Positions 9,068 to 15,959 of a DNA stretch of 64,000 nucleotides are shown here, piece after piece. The DNA is from Endozoicomonas sp. Mp262 (lineage in GTDB: Bacteria > Pseudomonadota > Gammaproteobacteria > Pseudomonadales > Endozoicomonadaceae): positions 4,722,501-4,786,500 of the forward strand of contig NZ_CP092489.1 of the NCBI RefSeq assembly GCF_025643335.1. The letters are read 5' to 3'. The position numbers and the translations under genes are program-made. The notes beneath the pieces were generated by a model, which did not search any database, was not told the origin of the DNA, and saw only the letters and a program-made list of their open reading frames with translations. Each line of letters begins with the position of its first letter. Within the stretch, counting starts at the first letter, position 1.

Positions 9068-10283
9068 CTCTGTAGGGGACAATTATCCCTAACTCTTACT
9101 GTCGCAATGAGTGGCTGGCCTTACAGGCTGGCCAAACATCTCAATATGAAACATTAATTCTGTACTGGATGAAGTACGGTCAAACAGAAGGCTTGCCAGC
9201 CACTCCAGTCCATATCGAAAAATACTATTGGCAAGGCGTCCATGTTTTAGCCTTTTGATGGGCTTAATTTCAGCACGCCATTCTCCTGTGCAGTAAGCCC
9301 AACAATAGGCAAGGGTTACAATTCCCAGCAGGCGCTCAATACGCTCTCTGTCTGACAGGTGTGTACTCTCCAGATCGAAACCTCTACCCTTTAAAGCTTG
9401 GAATAGTGTCTCAATTTCCCATCGCCTCATGTAGTCACCCAGCGCCTCCTGACCTGCTTCATTGCTGATAATGATGACGCGTTCCTGCTCTGAGCGATAA
9501 CAGGAAAGAAATACACGAACACCCCAGAGTTCCCGTGCATGATTCAGATGCATGCTTTCTCCCACTTTCAGACTGAAAAATCGATACGCTTTCAATTTTT
9601 CCGTTCGATGGCGGTTCATTGTGCGGGTGTCGTTTGGAATGCGGATACGGAAAGGAATTTTCTGCGCTATCAGCCACTTTAACCATTTTTCACCCCGAAA
9701 CTCACGGTCTGCGGTTAAATACTGTATACGCTCTGTACCCAGTAAGTTGATAAAACGCTTCAGCAGCGTGATTCGTTCCTCCATGCTGGACATGCCCTTT
9801 TTGGGAAGGAGCGTCCAGACAATAGGAATGGCAGTGCCTTTATAAGCAATTGCCACCATCATGATATTGATTTTGAACTTTCCAAACTGCCAGTTGGAGC
9901 GATCCAGGCACACAATCCAGTTGCCTTCAGGCACCATCCAGTCAACAACCATTCGTGCCACACAATCCAGCTCGAAGCCTTTCCACATCAGGAAACGTTT
10001 GAGGCGCTTACGTCTGGAGTCTATTTCAGTGTGGTGCCCCATCGTTTGAGCTATACGGGACAAACTGACCGTGCCAACCTGTATAAGGCCAAAGATGGCG
10101 AGAGCCATAAGGTTAATACGGGATTGATGCCAGTTAAAAGAAGCTTTAAGCTGTTTTTCCAGAGAATGAGTATGCTGCACAAAAAGTAAACTGCTTGAGG
10201 TAAAGGACTTGCAGAATACTGATTGAAAGCAGCTCATTCTCCCTCATAGATCAACGTTTACCTCAGAATTGTCCCCTACAGAG
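9068..10283 (-). mobile_element. IS4-family insertion sequence, 1,216 bp
   Basis: Complete element bounded by 17-bp terminal inverted repeats CTCTGTAGGGGACAATT at 9068-9084 and, reversed, 10267-10283. The flanking 9-bp target duplication GGTGGATGA is at 9059-9067 and 10284-10292. It carries one transposase gene. Insertion occurred inside the intein coding region of the terminase gene, just before the first endonuclease motif. Intact ends and identical duplications suggest a recent event. Confidence 0.95.
9089..10237 (-). CDS. IS4-family DDE transposase
   Basis: Transposase of 382 residues that cuts and pastes its element. The three catalytic acidic residues are visible in WIVCLDRSNWQFG, YLTADREFRGEKW and YMRRWEIETLFQALK. 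The last fits the YREK signature (Tyr-2-Arg-3-Glu-6-Lys) of the IS4 group. The N-terminal 100 residues are basic and probably bind the inverted repeats. The reading frame is uninterrupted and fills the element, so it is probably active. Confidence 0.93.
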   Translation of the reverse strand: MSCFQSVFCKSFTSSSLLFVQHTHSLEKQLKASFNWHQSRINLMALAIFGLIQVGTVSLSRIAQTMGHHTEIDSRRKRLKRFLMWKGFELDCVARMVVDWMVPEGNWIVCLDRSNWQFGKFKINIMMVAIAYKGTAIPIVWTLLPKKGMSSMEERITLLKRFINLLGTERIQYLTADREFRGEKWLKWLIAQKIPFRIRIPNDTRTMNRHRTEKLKAYRFFSLKVGESMHLNHARELWGVRVFLSCYRSEQERVIIISNEAGQEALGDYMRRWEIETLFQALKGRGFDLESTHLSDRERIERLLGIVTLAYCWAYCTGEWRAEIKPIKRLKHGRLANSIFRYGLEWLASLLFDRTSSSTELMFHIEMFGQPVRPATHCDSKS

Positions 10284-10881
10284 GGTGGATGAGCAGGTCT
10301 CGCTCCGGCAGATCTACTGGCTGACAAACATCAATGGCATAACGCCGTCGCCGACTATTACCAATAAACGTTCGACCAAGCATCTGCTCTGTCGTTAGTG
10401 TTTTTTGTACCGGCTGATCATTGGTAAAGTCCCAGACTGGCCAGCGATGACTACCATCACAAGTGACTGTTTCACCATCGTCAAAGTGCAGAGTAAAACA
10501 CTCCCTGCCAGTAAAAACGGGTGACACTCCCTGCACACGACAAGGCTTTCCTTGCTCATCAAAAAGCCAGTCTCCCACTTCCATCTGTCCCATTGTTGTC
10601 CAGCCATCGACTGTTGGAATCGGTGTATCCAGCGCCAGTGGTCCGCCGACCTGTGCACCTTTCATAAAGGCGATTCGCTCAACAGCCGAGGATGGTGATA
10701 GACAATCCATAATCTCTTTCAAATACGGTGTACGCGTAGTTCGCCACCTTCCAGCTTCCTTGGCAGACTTTGTCGGCAAAATCCGGTGCTCATCAGCCCA
10801 CTCGGACACGGTAAGGCGTGTATCCGGCTTCAAACCTGAAAAAAAACCAGAGCAATAGGGGCTATCCATGCCTACCCTCAC
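10276..10881 (-). CDS. Large terminase: N-extein plus N-terminal intein half
   Basis: First part of the IS-interrupted terminase gene. Residues 1-80 are the start of a GpA-type ATPase (LTVSEWADEHRILP, then the P-loop segment FMKGAQVGG). Residues 81-200 are the N-terminal intein region with splicing blocks A and B. The frame runs about 8 bp into the IS and stops at TAG after one foreign residue. It follows the small terminase gene by 56 bp, so its native promoter should still be present. Alone it has no complete ATPase; function needs excision of the IS or trans-splicing with the other half. Confidence 0.88.
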   Translation of the reverse strand: MRVGMDSPYCSGFFSGLKPDTRLTVSEWADEHRILPTKSAKEAGRWRTTRTPYLKEIMDCLSPSSAVERIAFMKGAQVGGPLALDTPIPTVDGWTTMGQMEVGDWLFDEQGKPCRVQGVSPVFTGRECFTLHFDDGETVTCDGSHRWPVWDFTNDQPVQKTLTTEQMLGRTFIGNSRRRRYAIDVCQPVDLPERDLLIHPL

Positions 10882-10937
10882 ACAGTCACGGTCACATTAA
10901 GTAGAAATAGGTAAGAACTACCCGTTGGAGAGTGAAC

Positions 10938-11444
10938 TTACTGCCGACTCAATTCACGGAGAATATTTTCCAGCTCCTCTTCCAGAAGCTGCCGTATCTG
11001 CCGTGGTTCTTGCTCAGCCGCCAAAATATCCGCTAACCGATCAGGAATACCCAGCAACGCATCCCGAATAATCCGCCCTGCCCGGAAAGCATCCTCCCGC
11101 ACCTTTGAAGCATCAGTGAGCTTACCTGCCTTTTCCTCATACTCCATCTTCGCCATCTTGGCCCGGAAGGCTTCGCGCATGGTGCGGGCGGAGGCAAAAT
11201 CCACGGTTTTACGATTGTCTACCGGATAACTGCTACTGGGCACTAACTGGCCTTTAGGGGTGGGGGATTCAGGCAAAACAGTGGAGGGTTCAGCCAGTTC
11301 CTCTATCGCCTTTTTAGCCGCCACAGGATCGATTCTGCCGCCTTTTACCTTGATCCGGCCCTGTTTGACCAGTTTATTCACATATTGTCGGGACCAGCCG
11401 TTCTGGCGGGCAAATTCGGCCTGTGTCACTCCTTGTCCGGCCAT
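10938..11444 (-). CDS. Small terminase subunit, Nu1 type
   Basis: Protein of 168 residues that recognises the packaging site on phage DNA and recruits the large subunit. A winged-helix N-terminal segment (VTQAEFARQNGWSRQYVNKLVKQGRI, residues 5-30) matches the DNA-binding part of Nu1-like proteins. A charged helical middle (REAFRAKMAKMEYEEKAGK) follows, and the C-terminus (LEEELENILRELSRQ) probably contacts the large subunit. It lies just upstream of that gene and divergently from the DUF3489 gene. Confidence 0.85.
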   Translation of the reverse strand: MAGQGVTQAEFARQNGWSRQYVNKLVKQGRIKVKGGRIDPVAAKKAIEELAEPSTVLPESPTPKGQLVPSSSYPVDNRKTVDFASARTMREAFRAKMAKMEYEEKAGKLTDASKVREDAFRAGRIIRDALLGIPDRLADILAAEQEPRQIRQLLEEELENILRELSRQ

Positions 11445-11551
11445 GTCCTGCTCCGTCTGGAATCCTTGGATTTATTCCCCTGAATAACTTGCTAAGTGGC
11501 CAACACTGAGCCTGTATGTAAGTAGACCGAACAATGATAACCAAGGAGCAC

Positions 11552-12022
11552 ATGATGAAAAAAACAACCCTTAGCGACAGTCAGAAAAACGTCCTGCAAC
11601 TGGGCCATGACAAAGGCACTTTTACGGCGGAAGATCTTCCCCTGAAAGGCGCACCCCGGAAAAAGGTGCTGGAAAGCCTGCTTAACAAACAGCTAATCAA
11701 AATCATCAAGCGCAATGATCAATGGCAGGATTACGCCCTCACCCCGGAGGGTCGACAAGTCATCGGTGCAGAAGAATCAGAGCAGAAACCCTCAGGCAAA
11801 ATCAGAACCGGCACCAAGCTGCACAGAGTCATTGAGTTACTCAGCCGACCCGAAGGCGCTGCCATTTTTGAAATTATGCGGGAGACTGGCTGGCAGCAGC
11901 ATACCGTCAGAGGCACCCTGGCCGGAGCCCTGAAAAAACGACTGGGGCTGACCATTGACTCAGAAAAACCCGAAGGCAAAGACCGCATTTACCGGATTAC
12001 CGCAGGGCTGGAAACCCTTTAA
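11552..12022 (+). CDS. DUF3489-domain protein
   Basis: About 157 residues, function unknown. The C-terminal half (KLHRVIELLSRPEGAAIFEI, then ETGWQQHTVRGTLAGALKK and RIYRI) is the DUF3489 domain, a small winged-helix-like module common in prophages and integrative elements. The N-terminal half has a second HTH-like unit. The frame opens at 11534, but AAGGAG at 11543-11548 places the start at one of the two ATGs at 11552 and 11555. It is on the plus strand, against the surrounding late genes. DUF3489 genes often occur beside DUF2924 and recombinase genes; here that pair lies 13 kb away. Confidence 0.75.
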   Translation: MMKKTTLSDSQKNVLQLGHDKGTFTAEDLPLKGAPRKKVLESLLNKQLIKIIKRNDQWQDYALTPEGRQVIGAEESEQKPSGKIRTGTKLHRVIELLSRPEGAAIFEIMRETGWQQHTVRGTLAGALKKRLGLTIDSEKPEGKDRIYRITAGLETL

Positions 12023-12040
12023 TCACCAACGGATAGCAAA

Positions 12041-12370
12041 ATGCATAATCCCATTCTACTGGCGGTGAAACTGAGTAACCGCCATTTTATGACCTGCAAA
12101 CTTCTTCACCCGGATCAACACACCCTCAGCCACCTGAACCGCTGGCATTCCCCACTGCACAAAGCCATTTTTCTTGTAGAGTTGGGTAACCTGCACTGCA
12201 TCAAGGGAGCTCAAGTCTCTGCAATGCACCGAGACTGGAGAGAGCACCGTATGAACCATCAGGTTAACTTTGCCAGAACTCACCAAGAGCTCTGCTGCTT
12301 GGCGAAAAGTGCGAAGATCACCACTCTCTACTGCTATGACAACAATCACTGGCAGGCACAAAAACTGTAA
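12041..12370 (+). CDS. Small Cys/His-rich hypothetical protein
   Basis: Possible 109-residue protein starting 18 bp after the DUF3489 gene on the same strand; it may be co-transcribed. It is not recognised. Many His and Cys residues (for example HRDWREHRMNHQ and ELCC) and the ending ITTLYCYDNNHWQAQKL are the only features. Codon use looks natural for this strand, but an equally long frame exists on the minus strand (12056-12385), so the strand choice is provisional. Confidence 0.4.
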   Translation: MHNPILLAVKLSNRHFMTCKLLHPDQHTLSHLNRWHSPLHKAIFLVELGNLHCIKGAQVSAMHRDWREHRMNHQVNFARTHQELCCLAKSAKITTLYCYDNNHWQAQKL

Positions 12371-12385
12371 GCGTCGGAAGCACAA

Positions 12386-12731
12386 AGAAAAACTTGAGTC
12401 ACTCAGGAATTCAGTGGATAACTCAGTGAATAAGCGGTTAAGAAGTGATCAACACATCGGAGAAAATAGATTTAAAAACTTATTGTTTACTTTTTAAACA
12501 GTGTAGATAAGTCACTGTTTTTGTGTATAAGTGGTTTCGTCCAATGGATACGGATGACTTAGGACTGTCAACCAATGTCAACCCCGATTTTCAGCCTGTC
12601 GCTAGCGAAATCCCGCGGCCATGAAGACCCGCATCTCTAAATGGGGCACAGGGTCCCCGAAAGCCTGTAAAACAAGGGGTTTTAGCGCTTTGTCGGAGAT
12701 TTGCCCCGTTCATAAAAGTTCGCGTACCATG
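12386..12731. other. Intergenic stretch with possible RNA secondary structure
   Basis: No convincing gene is seen. The right part can fold: ATGGGGCA (12641-12648) can pair, with one G-U pair, with TGCCCCGT (12702-12709). That stem would enclose two small hairpins, CAGG/CCTG at 12649-12667 and AAAAC/GTTTT at 12669-12683. The left part (12400-12560) is AT-rich. It lies just downstream of the holin gene; whether it is an RNA, a terminator region or a regulatory site cannot be decided. Confidence 0.3.
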
Positions 12732-13100
12732 CTAGCCTTTCCATGTCCGGCTGATTTTTTCCAGCCCACGACTGGCAATATAACCACCAATACCCAGCTG
12801 CACGATGGCAAATAACTTCAGCACTACCTCCGGGTTAATGTCAGCAGCCGACCATCCCAGCCAACGGCACACGACCAGCGCCGTAAAGACCAACATCACC
12901 AGAGGTCGCCAGTTACGCTGCAACCAACTCTCACCCTTGGCTTCTGTCTCAATCACCCCTGCCTGCTTGGCCAGTTCGTCCAGCTCACCGTTGAGCATCA
13001 TCTCCGCCAGTACCACCTTTACCTGCTCTGCGTTTTCAGCATCAGGGAAGACCTTATCGATCACCTTGCCCAGCAGGGGGATGGCTGAACTCCAGCTCAT
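12732..13100 (-). CDS. Holin, three-TM gene-transfer-agent type
   Basis: Membrane protein of 122 residues, probably the holin that triggers lysis by forming inner-membrane lesions. Hydrophobic segments lie at PLVMLVFTALVVCRWLGW and VVLKLFAIVQLGIGGYIAS, after an amphipathic charged N-terminal region and the motif SWLQRNWRP, as in GTA-type holins. The open frame reaches 13142, but the ATG at 13100 overlaps the amidase stop (ATGA), so translational coupling supports it. It is last in the lysis cassette. Confidence 0.78.
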   Translation of the reverse strand: MSWSSAIPLLGKVIDKVFPDAENAEQVKVVLAEMMLNGELDELAKQAGVIETEAKGESWLQRNWRPLVMLVFTALVVCRWLGWSAADINPEVVLKLFAIVQLGIGGYIASRGLEKISRTWKG

Positions 13101-13546
13101 GCTACAGCCCCAACGGTCTGAATGCTGGCCTCTGCCAGCCACTGTTCCACATCAAAACAAGGGCAGTCCTTCAGGCGGTTAAAATGATTGTGACCTTTCA
13201 CCTGCGCCACAGGGTAGAGAGACTGCAAACCTGTAACCAACAGCTTGAGCATCTGCTTTTGGATGGCCGTGAAGTTATCCTCAGGGTCACCCTCTTTGTT
13301 CAAGCCTCCTACCAGACAAATGCCCACACTCTCATGATTATGCCCCCGGCAGTGAGCGCCCCACTGCTCACAGCCCCTACCCTGCTTCACTGAACCATCC
13401 CGCTCAATCACCCAGTGATAACCGATATCCATAAACGCCCGCTCCAGCATATGCCAGCGCTTGATATCCTCAAAGCTCACCTTCTGGTCAGCCCGTGTTG
13501 CTGAGCAATGAAGCACGATAAAATGGGTTTCCTTACGCTTGGCCAT
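13097..13546 (-). CDS. Endolysin: N-acetylmuramoyl-L-alanine amidase
   Basis: Protein of 149 residues resembling T7 lysozyme and Amidase_2 enzymes, which hydrolyse the bond between MurNAc and the peptide stem. Zinc ligands are likely the His in IVLHCSAT near residue 13, the His in VKGHNHF near 119-121, and the Cys of CPCFDV near 130. No signal peptide is present, so export depends on the holin. The ATG at 13546 has GGGG at a fitting distance and follows the coiled-coil gene directly. Confidence 0.9.
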   Translation of the reverse strand: MAKRKETHFIVLHCSATRADQKVSFEDIKRWHMLERAFMDIGYHWVIERDGSVKQGRGCEQWGAHCRGHNHESVGICLVGGLNKEGDPEDNFTAIQKQMLKLLVTGLQSLYPVAQVKGHNHFNRLKDCPCFDVEQWLAEASIQTVGAVA

Positions 13547-13549
13547 CAC

Positions 13550-13825
13550 TCATCCCCTGATAAAGTAAGACAGCAGTCCGATACTAGCCGTGAGTACTAT
13601 CCAGCCGAACCGTTCGATATAACTGAGAATCACGCCCCGGGTACTCGAATGAAACTCCAGTTGGCGCAGTCGTTTTTCATAACCATCCAGCCGCTCATTC
13701 TGGCGATTCAGGCCGGTGGTCTGATGGGTTATCCGCTCCTCGATCATGGCCAGCCGTGAGACAGCGTCGCTGAGCTTGTCGAGTTTGGAATCAATCTGAT
13801 CCAGTCGCTTGGAGAGGTTGTCCAT
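13550..13825 (-). CDS. Coiled-coil single-TM lysis-cassette protein (XhlA-like)
   Basis: Short protein of about 91 residues. It has an N-terminal coiled coil of heptads (LSKRLDQIDSKLDKLSDAV), a second helix (RLDGYEKRLRQLE) and one C-terminal membrane span (FGWIVLTASIGLLSYFI). The layout and position just upstream of the amidase resemble XhlA/DUF2730-like holin accessory proteins. The frame opens at 13900, but the ATG at 13825 removes a basic stretch overlapping the methyltransferase gene. Function is inferred from topology and context. Confidence 0.6.
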   Translation of the reverse strand: MDNLSKRLDQIDSKLDKLSDAVSRLAMIEERITHQTTGLNRQNERLDGYEKRLRQLEFHSSTRGVILSYIERFGWIVLTASIGLLSYFIRG

Positions 13826-15119
13826 CCCTGTCGGTCTCCTTTTCTTCCGTAGCAAGAAGACACTTCCGCCTTCCCTGGCGGTCGTCCTTGACCTGGGCAA
13901 AGGTCAGTTTGTTGGAGGCCAGCCAGGCTTCCTTGCCGGTGTACTCCTCCCAGCGGCGAACAATGACATCCACGTACCTGGGGTCCAGCTCAGTGATACG
14001 GGCACTGCGGTGACTTTTCTCACAGGCGATGACGGTCGAGCCTGAGCCGCCAAATAGATCCAGAACAATATCCCGGCTTTTTGAAGAGTTACGGATCGCC
14101 CGCTCAACCAACTCCACCGGCTTCATGGTGGGATGCAGATCATTACGGGCTGGCTTGTTGTAATACCAGACATCGCCCTGATCCCTCGCACCACACCAGA
14201 AGTGCTGTGAACCGTCCTTCCAACCGTAGAGAATGGGTTCGTACTGGCGTTGATAATCAGAGCGTCCCAGTGTGAAGGTATTCTTGGCCCAGATGATAAA
14301 CGTGGACCATTTGCCACCGCCTTCCCGAAAGGCTTTCTGCAGGGTATCCAGCTCAGACGACGACATACAGATATAAATCGCGCCTTTGCAAACAGCCAGC
14401 AGGTTAGTCATGGCCGCCAAAAGGAACTGGTAAAAATCATCGCCCAGGTTATCGTTTTTGATCCGGCGATCTTTCTTCGCCTTGGTATTTTTCTCAGGAT
14501 TGGCATAGTCGACGTTGTAGGGTGGATCTGTGAACACCATGTCTGCCAGCTGCCCATCCATCAGGGTTTCCACATCTGCTTGCTCGGTAGCACTGCCACA
14601 CAAGACGCGATGATCACCCAGAACCCAAAGGTCTCCTGTCCGACTGACCGGCTGTTCTTCCGCCTCCGGTACCTCATCGTCATCCGTCTGGCCTTCAGGC
14701 TCTTCGGTGATTAGCAAATCTTCCAGTTCTTCGTCGGAAAACCCCATCAGGTCCAGGTCAAAGTCCAGCGCATCCAGTGCGACCAGTTCCTGCTTGAGCA
14801 GATCTTCATCCCATGCAGCCGTGGTTGCCAATTGGTTATCCGCAATAACCAGTGCCCGACGCTGAGTCTCGTCCAGATGTCCCAACACAATTACTGGCAC
14901 CGCTGCCATCCCCAGCTGCTTTGCCGCCATCAGACGACCATGACCGGCAACAATCACACCATCGCTACCCACCAGGACGGGATTTACAAAACCAAACTCT
15001 TCGATGGATCGGGCAATCTGCCCAACCTGCTCATCGGAGTGAGTGCGGGCATTCTGAGCGTAGGGAATCAAGCTCTCAACCGAGCGATGTTCGATGGTTT
15101 CAACCAGCACTCTGGACAT
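13791..15119 (-). CDS. ParB-like/DNA methyltransferase fusion
   Basis: Protein of 442 residues. Residues 1-110 form a ParB/sulfiredoxin-type domain (HSDEQVGQIARSIEEFGFVN, GVIVAGHGRL). An acidic linker (about 135-158) leads to a class beta-type amino-methyltransferase with catalytic DPPY at 198-201 and the SAM motif LDLFGGSGS near 370. It probably methylates adenine N6 or cytosine N4 in phage DNA, as an orphan modifier protecting against host restriction; no cognate nuclease is adjacent. The ATG at 15119 is preferred over the frame opening at 15296 because AAGGAAG lies just upstream. Confidence 0.9.
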   Translation of the reverse strand: MSRVLVETIEHRSVESLIPYAQNARTHSDEQVGQIARSIEEFGFVNPVLVGSDGVIVAGHGRLMAAKQLGMAAVPVIVLGHLDETQRRALVIADNQLATTAAWDEDLLKQELVALDALDFDLDLMGFSDEELEDLLITEEPEGQTDDDEVPEAEEQPVSRTGDLWVLGDHRVLCGSATEQADVETLMDGQLADMVFTDPPYNVDYANPEKNTKAKKDRRIKNDNLGDDFYQFLLAAMTNLLAVCKGAIYICMSSSELDTLQKAFREGGGKWSTFIIWAKNTFTLGRSDYQRQYEPILYGWKDGSQHFWCGARDQGDVWYYNKPARNDLHPTMKPVELVERAIRNSSKSRDIVLDLFGGSGSTVIACEKSHRSARITELDPRYVDVIVRRWEEYTGKEAWLASNKLTFAQVKDDRQGRRKCLLATEEKETDRDGQPLQATGSD

Positions 15120-15142
15120 GAATCTTCCTTGACCAACGGGCA

Positions 15143-15177
15143 ATAAAAAACCCCGAACCTTTGCTGGCCGGGGGTTA
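15143..15177 (-). terminator. Rho-independent terminator, leftward
   Basis: On the minus strand a stem (AACCCC with GGGGTT, 15149-15154 and 15171-15176) is followed by a run of six T residues. It lies between the DUF6362-like gene and the ParB-methyltransferase gene, so it would end the early leftward transcript or regulate entry into the downstream genes. Confidence 0.7.
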
Positions 15178-15304
15178 GGTGTACTTTGCTTCGAGCTTAG
15201 CGTTAATTCTTGCTGAAACACCCGAAACTGTCCAATGCGCCAATAAGGGACAATAAACGACAAACCTGTCTGATTAATCCCAACCGTACCCCACAACAGT
15301 CAAA

Positions 15305-15685
15305 TTACCCTGATTTTTTTTGCGATAAGTGAATTAAAATTCGATTTATGGCCTTGTGCCAGTGCGCATACGGAGTTTTTCGATTCACCCCCAGCTCCTG
15401 CGCGATCATTCGCCAAGGCATACCCGATGCCCTCAGCCACACCAGCTGCCGCTCATCACGATTCAGCCAACGCAACCAGCGCATGCACTCCACCATCCGG
15501 TCAACGTCATCCTCCGACGGCTGCGGCAGTTTAGTTATTTTTCCCTCAGCGTGATAGACCTCCCAACGGTTCGGTTTGATTTCAGGCCAGTAACTCACAT
15601 GGCCCAGGTGGATACCCGACGGCACCCGCCGTGATACTCGCCAGGCTTCCCGGTAGCGGCTTGAGATTTGATCGACATCCCACAT
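15305..15685 (-). CDS. Small HTH protein, DUF6362-like
   Basis: About 126 residues. The C-terminal half (LNRDERQLVWLRASGMPWRM, then IAQELGVNRKTPYAHWHKAI) has the look of a sigma-factor region 4 type helix-turn-helix, as in DUF6362-like phage proteins found near late gene boundaries. It could control late transcription or packaging, which is inference from position. The frame opens at 15727; the ATG at 15685 (MWDVDQISSRYREAW), preceded by GGTGA, is the better start. It stands alone between hairpins (15751-15793) and a terminator (15143-15177). Confidence 0.65.
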   Translation of the reverse strand: MWDVDQISSRYREAWRVSRRVPSGIHLGHVSYWPEIKPNRWEVYHAEGKITKLPQPSEDDVDRMVECMRWLRWLNRDERQLVWLRASGMPWRMIAQELGVNRKTPYAHWHKAINRILIHLSQKKSG

Positions 15686-15750
15686 GGTTAATTTCACCCT
15701 GTTTGTTTTTTTGAATTTATCCCGCACATGACGACCCAGGGGGATGGGAA

Positions 15751-15793
15751 GGGGGGCGGCTTAAAGCCCCCCCTATACCCCCTTTAGGGGGTA
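15751..15793. repeat. Two adjacent perfect G/C hairpins
   Basis: GGGGGGC (15751-15757) pairs with GCCCCCC (15766-15772) around an 8-base loop. Directly after it, TACCCCC (15776-15782) pairs with GGGGGTA (15787-15793) around TTTA. On the plus strand ATTTT follows, on the minus strand no T-run. The pair lies in the gap between the primase-helicase gene and the DUF6362-like gene and could attenuate transcription. Confidence 0.7.
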
Positions 15794-15959
15794 GATTTTC
15801 CAGCAACTCAGCAACATGGTTTTCCTGTTAATTTTCAACAAGTTAAAAGTTGCCAGAATCAGTTGCTGACAGGCTTAACGTTAGCAACTAACAAAACGGC
15901 CTAACCTATTGATTACCTTATTGATTGATATGTTGATGAGTTTTGGCAGCTTGAGGTCA

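Larger units (their letters stand above)
8316..10641 (-). other. Class 3-type intein in the terminase P-loop, split by an IS4 element
   Basis: Coding DNA of an intein inserted between KGAQVGG and TECGNNW of the terminase ATP-binding loop. After removing the IS and one 9-bp duplication it is exactly 1,101 bp, 367 codons. Block A is PLALDTPIPTVDGWTTMG; residue 1 is Pro rather than Cys or Ser. Block B contains HRW, block F contains Cys (PVRCIEV), and the intein ends in HN followed by Thr. Trp in B, Cys in F and Thr+1 form the WCT signature of class 3 inteins. LAGLIDADG homing endonuclease motifs lie between blocks B and F. The exteins alone give a normal 620-residue terminase. Confidence 0.88.

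Noticed and set aside
12056-12385. Minus-strand 109-residue frame opposite 12041-12370
   Set aside because: It has no neighbour coupling or recognisable start signal. The plus-strand frame follows the DUF3489 gene closely and has more natural codon use. Neither is certain.
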